Origin: 4572-123 sp964418755
Lineage (GTDB): Bacteria; Desulfobacterota; Desulfobacteria; Desulfobacterales; 4572-123
Assembly (NCBI GenBank): GCA_964418755.1
Contig: CAYQNS010000213.1
Span: forward strand, 1-6,231
Reading direction: 5' to 3'
Length of the DNA stretch: 6,231 nt
The stretch's first letter is position 1, and each line of letters begins with the position of its first letter. A program made the position numbers and the translations under genes. The notes under the pieces are model-generated. The model saw only the letters and a program-made list of their open reading frames with translations, did not search any database and had not been told where the DNA came from. Of the stretch, positions 1 through 5,949 are shown in pieces.

Positions 1-2
1 AT

Positions 3-113
3 GACTACTGGAAATTGTTGTCAGGCGATGTCGCAAAAGAGCCGCACCCAAATCATTTCGTACAAAACTGGAGGGCACGAAGAGACAATATTCCCGGCTC
101 ATCAGCGCCATGA
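3..113 (+). CDS. C-terminal end of an unrecognised protein (partial, runs in from the left)
   Basis: An open frame of 36 codons enters from the left edge and ends at the TGA at 111-113. The peptide begins DYWKLLSGDV and continues with EPHPNHFVQNW, then a basic RARRD stretch. Its composition is natural for a protein C-terminus and looks more protein-like than the other two frames over the same bases, one of which has a stop at 2-4. I do not recognise the family and no function can be assigned. Its stop overlaps the ATG of a following tiny ORF in an ATGA arrangement. The frame could also be chance, since only 111 bases are visible. Confidence 0.35.
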   Translation, partial: DYWKLLSGDVAKEPHPNHFVQNWRARRDNIPGSSAP

Positions 114-229
114 AACGTGCGGAATCCAAAGTCAAGCCGGTATTACCATTCCCTTCCCACAACAGGAAATTTAATCAGGATCGTTTGCCTGGGCAAAATG
201 AACACTCTGAAGATATGCTGAAGGGGTAA
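110..229 (+). CDS. Small basic hypothetical ORF, 39 codons
   Basis: The ATG at 110 overlaps the preceding stop (ATGA), and the frame ends with TAA at 227-229. The peptide is MKRAESKVKP followed by a proline-containing, polar, Lys/Arg/Asn-rich segment ending in DMLKG, with no hydrophobic segment. There is no Shine-Dalgarno sequence upstream, so translation would depend on coupling to the previous gene. The same frame stays open leftward to position 5, so this could instead be the tail of a frameshifted version of the upstream gene. I recognise no family. It may be spurious. Confidence 0.2.
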   Translation: MKRAESKVKPVLPFPSHNRKFNQDRLPGQNEHSEDMLKG

Positions 230-253
230 TCTTATTTTTTCTGTTCCCCAGTT

Positions 254-351
254 CCTGACCTCTGCCCTCCGATCTCTGATTTCTGACCTCTGTCTTCTGA
301 CCTCTGTCTTCTGACCTCTGTCTTCCGACTTCCACCCTCTGCCCTCTCTCC
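254..351. repeat. Heptanucleotide tandem repeat array, 14 units
   Basis: Fourteen consecutive 7-mers keep one register with no indel. The core, 282-323, is three perfect copies of the 14-mer TCTGACCTCTGTCT, that is, TCTGACC alternating with TCTGTCT. Flanking units are diverged (TCTGCCC, TCCGATC, TCTGATT, TCCGACT, TCCACCC, TCTGCCC). The consensus is roughly TCTGNCY. The + strand is almost purely pyrimidine apart from the G or A in the middle of each unit. The 7-base unit is not a multiple of three and the array is intergenic, so it is not coding. Comparable heptamer arrays are known as short tandemly repeated repetitive sequences in cyanobacteria. A link to those is only by analogy. Confidence 0.9.
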
Positions 352-374
352 GCAGGCCCTGCCTGACGGGTTGC

Positions 375-403
375 TTGACATTTTTGAGCCGGGTTCTTAT
401 TTT
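375..403 (+). promoter_or_regulatory. Possible sigma-70 promoter upstream of the stress protein gene
   Basis: A perfect -35 hexamer TTGACA (375-380) is followed after 17 bases by TATTTT (398-403), which matches the -10 consensus at 4 of 6 positions in an AT-rich stretch. If used, it would give the stress protein gene at 698 a leader of almost 290 bases. No better promoter is visible closer to the gene. A perfect 10-bp palindrome, CTGATATCAG, lies at 419-428, just downstream of the predicted start, where a repressor could sit. All of this is prediction. Confidence 0.3.
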
Positions 404-539
404 TAGTATATAGGCTAGCTGATATCAGTCAAGATTGTTGAAAATTCTGCCTGCCTGCTTTCTCATCCGCAGCTCTTTTGGGACTTTATCGCAAGAGCGC
501 CTCTTATTCCGCTTTTATGCATCACCACTCTTTTTCCGA

Positions 540-589
540 TTGATCACGATCCTTTTAATGGGCCCTTGTTTTGATTGTTTTTGATCAAA
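540..589 (+). promoter_or_regulatory. FNR/CRP-like half-site pair and palindrome in the stress protein leader
   Basis: At 540-553, TTGAT-CACG-ATCCT matches the FNR consensus TTGAT-N4-ATCAA at 8 of 10 defined bases. A second TTGAT occurs at 571-575, and TTTGATCAAA at 580-589 is a perfect 10-bp palindrome. Universal stress protein genes in several proteobacteria are controlled by FNR-family regulators, so the sites are plausible. No -10 element is evident at the spacing an FNR-activated promoter would need. The assignment is weak. Confidence 0.22.
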
Positions 590-671
590 CCGTGTGCCTG
601 GTACGCGGTTGAAAGCGTGAATGATCTGTGACGTGCCGTTTTTTTACCGGGCAACAGGCTTGATGCCTGTT
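588..671 (+). other. Two hairpins in the stress protein 5' leader
   Basis: The first hairpin is AACCGTGT (588-595) pairing with ACGCGGTT (603-610), 8 bp with one G-U pair and a 7-base loop. The second is AACAGGC (653-659) pairing with GCCTGTT (665-671), 7 bp with a 5-base loop TTGAT. The second ends about 19 bases before the Shine-Dalgarno. Neither sequesters the ribosome site by itself. They could modulate mRNA stability or be chance, since stems of this size are common. Confidence 0.3.
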
Positions 672-689
672 TTGCAATTATCGTCGCAA

Positions 690-695
690 AGGAGG
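690..695 (+). promoter_or_regulatory. Ribosome binding site AGGAGG with two tandem ATGs
   Basis: AGGAGG at 690-695 is a consensus Shine-Dalgarno. It lies 2 bases before the ATG at 698 and 5 bases before the ATG at 701. The second spacing is closer to optimal, so the protein probably starts MIEFKKF, with the upstream ATG adding one methionine at most. Confidence 0.75.
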
Positions 696-697
696 GA

Positions 698-1126
698 ATG
701 ATGATAGAATTTAAAAAATTTCTGGTTCCGGTGGATGGATCCGGTTCTTCCATGCGTGCCGCGGAATACAGCGTGGAACTGATCCGGCACACCGGTGGTG
801 AAATACTGCTCCTTCACAGCCACAGGCCCTTTTCGACCCTGCGGGGGGAGCCCTATCTGCAGATGGCTCTAAACAAAGTTGTCAAAAAATCGAATCAACT
901 GCTTGAACCGTACCGGGAATTGTTCAGCAAAAGTGGGATGAAATTCGAGGAACTAATCCTGCAGGGTTCTCCGGGAGATGTTATTTCAGAAACCGCCGGC
1001 ATTGAAAAATGCGATATGATTATCATGGGAACAAGGGGCCGATCCAGCCTGGAGGGGATGTTCCTCGGCAGCGTTGCCCACAGGGTTCTGTATTCAGCTC
1101 CCTGTCCGGTTCTCGTAATCCGATGA
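698..1126 (+). CDS. Universal stress protein (UspA domain), single domain
   Basis: A 142-residue cytoplasmic protein of the Usp family, which binds ATP or AMP and helps cells survive starvation, redox and other stresses. The fold is visible in order: strand 1 FLVPVDGS (8-15) with the adenine-contacting Asp13; the AAEYSVELI helix; strand LLLHSH; and near the C-terminus the nucleotide motif G-x2-G-x9-G-S at Gly111, Gly114, Gly124 and Ser125 within MIIMGTRGRSSLEG. The protein ends in the usual PCPVLVIR strand. An intact glycine motif places it with ATP-binding Usps rather than the UspA-like non-binders. The length is typical of one domain. It is alone in its transcription unit and I find no clear terminator after it. 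The start is 698 or, by Shine-Dalgarno spacing, 701. Confidence 0.95.
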   Translation: MMIEFKKFLVPVDGSGSSMRAAEYSVELIRHTGGEILLLHSHRPFSTLRGEPYLQMALNKVVKKSNQLLEPYRELFSKSGMKFEELILQGSPGDVISETAGIEKCDMIIMGTRGRSSLEGMFLGSVAHRVLYSAPCPVLVIR

Positions 1127-1332
1127 CCCTGTTTTCCCGGCTTTTATTGGACTTACACACAGGTAGTATTTATTCAGTTTATGAATTATGAGAAAAGCCC
1201 GTTTTGTTATCAAGGGCAAGAATACTTTTGGGGAGCACAGGATGCCCGAAAGAGGCCATATTTCAGTTTCCGCTCGGTCGCTGATTCCACAGGGATAGAA
1301 ACGCGTAATAATATTTTGAGTTTTACAACTTT

Positions 1333-1378
1333 GAACGACCCCATCAGTCGTTCTCAGGAAAAACACCTGCTGAGGTGT
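1333..1378. other. Two adjacent hairpins, possible structured RNA
   Basis: GAACGAC (1333-1339) pairs perfectly with GTCGTTC (1347-1353) across a 7-base loop. Nine bases later ACACCT (1363-1368) pairs with AGGTGT (1373-1378) across a GCTG tetraloop. Neither is followed by a U-tract on either strand, so they are not ordinary intrinsic terminators. They match no RNA family that I recognise. Confidence 0.35.
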
Positions 1379-1462
1379 ATTGGGGAAAGGAAGTTACCAA
1401 AAAGGCAGCATGAACAATTCGGTTTAAAAACAAAAAGAAGCGCATCTTAATTTAAGAAAAAA

Positions 1463-1488
1463 TTGTCCTTGACTTGGGGTCTACTTCA
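1463..1488 (-). mobile_element. Sequence resembling an IS3-family terminal inverted repeat
   Basis: Read on the minus strand, the stretch starts TGAAGTAGACCCC and ends AAGGACA. This follows the pattern many IS3-family ends share: TG at the tip, a CCCC block near base 10, and GGACA about 20-25 bases in. If real, the element would have extended leftward from 1488, but no transposase coding remains there and no convincing partner end is seen. It could be a solo relic or coincidence. Confidence 0.2.
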
Positions 1489-1647
1489 TGAAAAGTTCTG
1501 GTTCAACCGATTAACATCGATAAAACTATTTCCGGCCGTGCAAAAAAAGTTCAACTGGGAAAATTGTTTCCAGATAAAAGCAGGCACCGAATATCAGGCA
1601 GGTTTTCTATAAAAGAAAGGAATTTCGCCAATTCAAAATTAGAAAGG

Positions 1648-1839
1648 TCAGAAGTCCAAAGGACTTTTAGCTTCCTTGATTGTCTGGTTTTTGATGGTGT
1701 GGGTGTAAATCATGGTAGTCCGAACATCGCTGTGGCCCAGCAGTTCCTGTATGGTGCGGATGTCGTAGTTGGCCTGTAGCAGATGGCTTGCAAAACTATG
1801 CCGAAACGTATGGGCCGTTAGTCGCACCTGCATACCGAT
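1648..1839 (-). pseudogene. intI: C-terminal remnant of an integron-type tyrosine recombinase (IntI-like)
   Basis: Only the last 60 or so residues remain of a protein normally about 320 long. They carry box II of the tyrosine recombinases: HTFRHSFASHLL, with the second catalytic Arg and its His; then QELLGH; then TTMIYTH, with the nucleophilic Tyr. The wording DIRTIQELLGH followed by TTMIYTH is closer to integron integrases than to XerC/XerD. The SPLDF ending looks like a natural C-terminus. Upstream on the minus strand, homology stops at an in-frame TGA (1840-1842), and beyond it are further stops and unrelated sequence, so the core-binding domain, the first catalytic Arg and the integron-specific insertion are gone. 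The fragment cannot recombine DNA. It runs divergently from the ABC operon, 36 bp from its start. A short palindrome, AAGTCC-AAA-GGACTT (1652-1666), lies in its last codons. Confidence 0.85.
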
Positions 1840-1863
1840 TCAGATGTTGAATTATAAAACTAA

Positions 1864-1870
1864 AAGGAGG
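1864..1870 (+). promoter_or_regulatory. Strong ribosome binding site of the binding protein gene
   Basis: AAGGAGG is a full-length Shine-Dalgarno ending 5 bases before the ATG at 1876. It is the strongest initiation signal in the operon, consistent with the binding protein being needed in excess over the membrane components. No sigma-70 promoter with a proper -35 is visible between the integrase remnant and this site, so the operon promoter is not identified. Confidence 0.8.
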
Positions 1871-1875
1871 GGCAC

Positions 1876-2964
1876 ATGAAAAAAAAGACATTTCTTTCGG
1901 TTCTGGCGGCAATTCTGATTGTCGGTATTGCCACGTCCGCGGCCTTGTCCGAGGACCTTACCCGTTTCAAAGGGAAGAAGCTCACGGTGACCTGCTGGAG
2001 CGGCGCCTATGCCAATGACTTCACCAAAGCATACGCGGAGCCGTTCATGAAGGCTAGCGGTGCGGTGGTGATCGTACAACCCGGATGGTCTGAATTCATT
2101 TCCAAGATCAAGGCGTCTCCGGAAGACAAGCCTCCCTATGACGTATTTTTAGCGGATGGATGGAACTACATTGCCGCTATGAACATCAAGCGATTGATGC
2201 CCATCCGAAAAGAAAACATCCCCAATGCCAGGGATATCTACCCCGAACTTCTTAAACGGGACGCGTGGGTGAAGGGATACGGCGTCCCCTTTGACGGCGG
2301 TTTGTACCTTCCGGTGTACGACCCTGGAAAAATTGCGTTCAAGCCCACCGGATGGAAAGACCTGATGCGGCCTGAACTCAATGGAAGGTTGACCATGGAC
2401 CAGACTTTTTATTACGGGCTGTACGCCGCAGCTTTTATTTCGGATTACTCTCCGGGAATCCAGGAGCTTTATTCCCCCGAAGGGCTGAATGCCTGCTTCA
2501 AACTCAGCACGGAGATGGCCGGTAAGGTCAAAAAATTTTACAAGGGGGGAGCGGAATTCTTTTCTCTTCTGAAAAGCGGCGAAGCGGACATGGGCGTCTA
2601 TTATTCCGGCGGAGCCCTTTCCGAAAAGCGTAAAGGCATGAATATCGAAATATTAATGCCGGAGGAAGGCGTTGTGGCATGGATCGGCTATATGACCATA
2701 ATGAAGGGGACGAAAAATCAGGGCCTGGCAGAGGCATTCATCAATTTCTGCCTCCTTCCGGAAAACCAGGCCAATTTTTTGAAAAATCAGGGGGCCTGGG
2801 TATCCAACGCCCGCACGGTCATCCCCGATGACATCAAATCCTTTATTCCGTCAACCGACGAACAGTTCAAGAAAATCACATTTTTTGACTGGGATCTTTT
2901 GAACGCCAAGTGGGGCGAACTGGAAGAACGGTGGAAAAAGGAAGTTTTGACAGCCGTCCAATAG
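1876..2964 (+). CDS. Periplasmic substrate-binding protein of a PotD/PotF-like ABC importer
   Basis: A 362-residue exported solute-binding protein that delivers a small ligand to the membrane complex encoded downstream. A Sec signal peptide is clear: KKK at the N-terminus, a hydrophobic core at about 8-22, and a likely cleavage after ALS (residue 25). There is no lipobox Cys, so it should be soluble in the periplasm. The mature part has the two-lobe PotD-like plan: LTVTCWSGAY (37-45), YDVFLADGW (88-96), a hinge region YGVPFDGGLY (135-144), GWKDLMRPELNGRL (159-172), and EGVVAWIGYMTIMKG (264-278) before a helical tail. By my by-eye alignment, Trp41 and Trp269 match the PotD ligand-box Trp residues 34 and 255. 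The acidic residues that grip polyamine amines (Asp168, Glu171, Asp257 in E. coli PotD) fall on Thr, Tyr and Gly. Polyamine binding is therefore doubtful; a different amine, opine, phosphonate or carboxylate is possible. Confidence 0.9.
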   Translation: MKKKTFLSVLAAILIVGIATSAALSEDLTRFKGKKLTVTCWSGAYANDFTKAYAEPFMKASGAVVIVQPGWSEFISKIKASPEDKPPYDVFLADGWNYIAAMNIKRLMPIRKENIPNARDIYPELLKRDAWVKGYGVPFDGGLYLPVYDPGKIAFKPTGWKDLMRPELNGRLTMDQTFYYGLYAAAFISDYSPGIQELYSPEGLNACFKLSTEMAGKVKKFYKGGAEFFSLLKSGEADMGVYYSGGALSEKRKGMNIEILMPEEGVVAWIGYMTIMKGTKNQGLAEAFINFCLLPENQANFLKNQGAWVSNARTVIPDDIKSFIPSTDEQFKKITFFDWDLLNAKWGELEERWKKEVLTAVQ

Positions 2965-2980
2965 GCGGCCATATGCGCCT
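2963..2980 (+). other. Small hairpin at the end of the binding protein gene
   Basis: AGGCG (2963-2967), starting within the stop codon, pairs with CGCCT (2976-2980) across an 8-base loop. A second GC-rich palindrome, GGGCGCCC, follows at 3003-3010. There is no U-tract, so full termination is unlikely. In importer operons such structures often protect the 3' end of the binding-protein message and give it higher abundance than the downstream genes. That role is inferred here. Confidence 0.3.
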
Positions 2981-3083
2981 CAAGGACAGCCGACTGCTCC
3001 TGGGGCGCCCGATGGCTATTAAGGGTATTTGAAAATTGACACCATTGAGGCCCTTTCCCTCAATCAACTGGATGTTGCTTCAT

Positions 3084-4157
3084 ATGATCGACGTAGAACT
3101 GATTCATCTCACAAAAATCTACCATGAAGTAATAGCTGTTAAAAATGTCAATATCGAAATACGGCATGGTGAGTTTTTATTTCTCCTCGGCCCCAGCGGC
3201 TGTGGGAAGACCACCACCCTGAGAATCGTCGGTGGCCTCGAGACACCCACGGAAGGTTTTGTCAAAATCAAGGGAGACACTGTCAATCATCTGCCGCCGG
3301 AAAAAAGAGACACCGCCACTGTATTTCAGAACTGGGCGCTGTTTCCCCATAAGACCGTGTTCGAGAATGTGGCTTTCGGTCTGACCATGCGGAAAATGAA
3401 AAAGAAGCTCATTCGGGATAAGGTGCACCAATATCTCGACATGATCGATTTGTCGGAGTACGGGGATCGGTATCCGAATCAGCTCAGCGGTGGGCAGAAA
3501 CAGCGGGTGGCATTGGCGCGCGCCTTGGTCGTGGAACCCGCCGTACTCCTTCTGGACGAACCGCTGTCCGCCCTGGATCTCAAACTGAGACAACAGATGC
3601 GATTCGAGATACGGCGGCTTCAGAAAGAACTGAATATTACGACTATTTTCGTCACGCACGATCAAACCGAAGCCTTGGCCATGGCGGATCGCATAGTAAT
3701 CATGAACCAGGGCCGGGTGGAACAGATCGGAACACCCCACGACATTTACCACCACCCCGGCTCCACTTTTATTTCGGATTTTATCGGAGAAACCAATTTT
3801 TTTAAAGGGCGTATCTCGGCGGTCAGCGAGGAAACCTGTCATATCGTCCTTAACGGCGGCGACATCCTGCAATGCGTTTTGCACGGCGAAGGCCCGCCGA
3901 CGGGAGAAGGCTGCGTCAGCGTACGGCCGGAACGAATTTTTCTCCACCGGAACGTGCCACCCGGCGATAAAAATGTCCTTCAAGGACGAATTTTGGACGT
4001 GACCTTCATGGGTTCCACGGTGAGGCGCCATGTAGAATTCAATGGCGGCATGGTCAATGTCGATCAATTGGCGGGTGCGGCCGACGACGGTTTTCGGCAG
4101 TCTGAGACCGTGTATATGGAAATGGACCCGAGGGACTGTCTGCTGTTGCCTGACTGA
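3084..4157 (+). CDS. ATPase subunit of a PotA-like ABC importer
   Basis: The cytoplasmic ATP-hydrolysing subunit, acting as a dimer under the two permeases. Counting from the ATG at 3084 (357 residues): Walker A GPSGCGKTT (36-44), Q-loop Gln82 in VFQNWALFPH, signature LSGGQ (134-138), Walker B LLLDEP (155-160) with catalytic Glu159, D-loop SALD (162-165), and switch His192 in VTHDQTEA. After about residue 235 comes a TOBE-type regulatory domain with VRPERIFLH and GRILDVTFMGST, as in PotA, FbpC and similar proteins. All catalytic residues are present. The family normally starts a few residues before the ELIHLTKIYH strand, which favours 3084. The frame is open to a TTG at 3036 with a weak AAGGG 10 bases upstream, and also has an ATG at 3072. 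The 119-base gap after the binding protein gene is long for this operon. Confidence 0.95.
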   Translation: MIDVELIHLTKIYHEVIAVKNVNIEIRHGEFLFLLGPSGCGKTTTLRIVGGLETPTEGFVKIKGDTVNHLPPEKRDTATVFQNWALFPHKTVFENVAFGLTMRKMKKKLIRDKVHQYLDMIDLSEYGDRYPNQLSGGQKQRVALARALVVEPAVLLLDEPLSALDLKLRQQMRFEIRRLQKELNITTIFVTHDQTEALAMADRIVIMNQGRVEQIGTPHDIYHHPGSTFISDFIGETNFFKGRISAVSEETCHIVLNGGDILQCVLHGEGPPTGEGCVSVRPERIFLHRNVPPGDKNVLQGRILDVTFMGSTVRRHVEFNGGMVNVDQLAGAADDGFRQSETVYMEMDPRDCLLLPD

Positions 4158-4207
4158 TGCACGGATTCGGACGGGTAAATGGTTCGGGAATGGATAGATA
4201 ACCGATC

Positions 4208-5071
4208 ATGTTTGATTTTTATCGAAAAAGAAAAATTTATCTCATTTTTCTACCAGCACTTTTGACGGTATTTTTCTTTTTCTTCCTTCCGATTTTGCAG
4301 CTTCTCAGGATCAGCTTCTATCAGTATACCGGTATGGGCACTTTCAATCCGGCTTTCAGCTTTGCGGGTTATGCCAAATTTTTTTCCGATCCTTACTATA
4401 TCAGAATTATTTTGTACACGATCAAGATTGCCCTCATAGTCACCTTTATTTCTCTTTTTGCAGGCTATCCGGTGGCCTATACCATTGTAAAAGCCAGCGG
4501 ATTAAAAAAAATCATCTGCCTGCTGTTGATCATCGTTCCGCTTTGGACCAACCTGATCGTCCGTATTTACGGTTGGTACATCATTCTCGGGAAAAACGGA
4601 TTTATCAATATTCTCTTGTTAAGATTAGGGGTGATCGACCAACCGCTTCCCATGCTCTTCAAAAGCTTTTCCGTCATAATCGGGCTGCTCGACGTTGTTT
4701 TCCCCTGGGTGCTCCTGATTCTCATCAGCGTTCTGGAAGGTATGGACTGGTCCATGATCGAAGCGGCAAGAGACTTGGGAGCCAGTCGGTGGAAAAGCTT
4801 CTACGAGGTGACCTTTAAATTAAGCATTCCGGGGGTGGCCGTGGCCGGGTTGTTCGCATTCGTATGGGCGATGGGCGAATACGCCGTTCCTTCCCTGCTG
4901 GGGGCCACAGGCAAGCGAACCATTTCCATCGAGGTGGGAGATCAGATCCTGAGCGTGCTCAACTGGCCGTTTGGGGCCAGCATTGCCTTTTCACTTTTGA
5001 TGATTTCGTTTTCCGTACTTTTTTTGAGCAATTACCTGACTCGCCTGGGCGACCAGTACAAACAGGCATGA
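4208..5071 (+). CDS. Permease subunit 1 of the ABC importer, PotB-like
   Basis: A 287-residue inner-membrane protein with six predicted membrane helices, at roughly 10-34, 68-95, 100-125, 154-178, 208-230 and 257-278. The cytoplasmic coupling loop carries the binding-protein-dependent transport EAA motif, EAARDLGASRW, starting at residue 185, which docks on the ATPase Q-loop region. The usual Leu-Pro at the end of the motif is replaced by Ile-Pro in KLSIPG. The stretch VRIYGWYIILGKNGFIN (118-134) is typical of PotB/HisM-type permeases. It starts 50 bases after the ATPase gene with only a weak purine-rich ribosome site, and ends 7 bases before the second permease. With that partner it forms the heterodimeric channel. 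Confidence 0.95.
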   Translation: MFDFYRKRKIYLIFLPALLTVFFFFFLPILQLLRISFYQYTGMGTFNPAFSFAGYAKFFSDPYYIRIILYTIKIALIVTFISLFAGYPVAYTIVKASGLKKIICLLLIIVPLWTNLIVRIYGWYIILGKNGFINILLLRLGVIDQPLPMLFKSFSVIIGLLDVVFPWVLLILISVLEGMDWSMIEAARDLGASRWKSFYEVTFKLSIPGVAVAGLFAFVWAMGEYAVPSLLGATGKRTISIEVGDQILSVLNWPFGASIAFSLLMISFSVLFLSNYLTRLGDQYKQA

Positions 5072-5078
5072 GTAGCGA

Positions 5079-5903
5079 GTGAACAGCATGTTGGGTGGGA
5101 TAAAAAAGAAAAAAATTGATTGGATCGGCATTTTCTTCGGGGTCATGACCGTGATGGTTTTGGGGTTTATTCTCTCGCCCATATTGATCATTGTGCTTGT
5201 CTCTTTCAACTCCGGAGATTATATTGTGTTTCCTCTGGAAGGGCTTTCCCTTCGCTGGTACAGAGCCTTTATAGACAACTACATATGGCGGATGGTATTT
5301 AAAAACAGCTTGATTGTTGCGGTGCCCACCATGCTGTTCTCAACTTTCGCGGGAGCTCTGGCCGCATTGGGATACATGAAATACCGGTTTCGTGGAAGAA
5401 ATGCAGTGAACCTTATGGTGATGGTGCCGTTTCTGGTGCCGGGAATTATTATCGGTATTAGCCTTTTGATGTTTGTACACAAGATCGGATTAGCGGGCAC
5501 CGTGACATCAGTGGTCCTCGGCCATAGTCTCTGGGCAATTCCTACGGTTTTCCTTGTGGTTCAGGCCGCCCTGACCGGATATGATTTCAGTGTGGAGGAT
5601 GCAGCGAGGGATTTGGGGGCCGGGCCGATAAAGACCTTTTTTTTAATTACACTGCCGTGCATTCGTACGGGTGTATTTACGGCCATGCTGTTTTCCTTTA
5701 TCACCTCGTTCGGAGAGTTCAATATCGCGTTGTTTCTGACCGCGCCGGATACCATGACGATGCCGGTTCAGATATGGAACTCCCTCAAGTACGAAGTGAA
5801 CCCCATCATCGCTGCGGTGTCAACCGTGATGATTGTCACCACCGTTTCAGCCATAGCCGTAGGCGCCAGGTTGATCGGGATTCAAAAAATGAGCCATATG
5901 TAA
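5079..5903 (+). CDS. Permease subunit 2 of the ABC importer, PotC-like
   Basis: A 274-residue inner-membrane protein, partner of the PotB-like subunit. Six predicted helices lie at roughly 15-42, 73-98, 108-133, 141-165, 197-222 and 242-266. Its coupling loop reads EDAARDLGAGPIKTFFLITLP (173-193), an EAA motif with Asp in place of the first Glu, which is common in PotC homologues. The periplasmic stretch TMPVQIWNSLKYEVNP (227-242) is also PotC-like. The start is the GTG at 5079, 7 bases after the previous stop. An ATG at 5088, three codons in, is a reasonable alternative, and neither has a strong Shine-Dalgarno, so translation is probably coupled to the upstream permease. It is the last gene of the operon. 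Confidence 0.94.
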   Translation: MNSMLGGIKKKKIDWIGIFFGVMTVMVLGFILSPILIIVLVSFNSGDYIVFPLEGLSLRWYRAFIDNYIWRMVFKNSLIVAVPTMLFSTFAGALAALGYMKYRFRGRNAVNLMVMVPFLVPGIIIGISLLMFVHKIGLAGTVTSVVLGHSLWAIPTVFLVVQAALTGYDFSVEDAARDLGAGPIKTFFLITLPCIRTGVFTAMLFSFITSFGEFNIALFLTAPDTMTMPVQIWNSLKYEVNPIIAAVSTVMIVTTVSAIAVGARLIGIQKMSHM

Positions 5904-5949
5904 ACGGCAACGGAAAGTGAATCGTAGGTATTTAGTATTTGGGTTCGTT

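Larger units (their letters stand above)
1127..1647. other. Gene-poor stretch between the stress protein gene and the integrase remnant
   Basis: About 520 bases without a convincing gene. ORFs at 1181-1450 (+) and 1188-1298 (+) exist, but they lack a Shine-Dalgarno, resemble no family I know, and overlap each other in different frames. The stretch holds two adjacent hairpins (1333-1378) and an insertion-sequence-like end (1463-1488), listed separately. A bulged stem at 1555-1573 (CTGG/CCAG plus AAA/TTT) is weak. The base composition becomes more AT-rich after 1400. It probably represents decayed accessory DNA. Confidence 0.6.

Noticed and set aside
254..351. CRISPR array
   Set aside because: The units are 7 bases with no spacers between them; this is a simple tandem repeat.
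1181..1450. Hypothetical gene of 89 codons on the + strand
   Set aside because: There is no Shine-Dalgarno and no recognisable domain. It spans two stable hairpins, and another ORF in a different frame (1188-1298) competes. Open by chance is more likely.
1652..1666. Intrinsic terminator AAGTCC-AAA-GGACTT followed by TT
   Set aside because: The stem is 6 bp with a 3-base loop and a very short T-run, and it lies in the final codons of the integrase remnant.
1564..1779. Plus-strand ORF over the integrase remnant
   Set aside because: The minus strand of the same bases encodes recognisable recombinase box II motifs, and the plus-strand peptide is unlike any family.
1853..1858. TATAAA as the -10 element of the transporter operon
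   Set aside because: There is no -35 at 16-18 bases upstream, and the start would fall inside the Shine-Dalgarno, leaving no usable leader.
3177..4067. Long minus-strand ORF of 296 codons opposite the ATPase gene
   Set aside because: It lies antisense to a fully conserved ABC ATPase with all its motifs, and its peptide resembles no family. It is a shadow of the codon bias.
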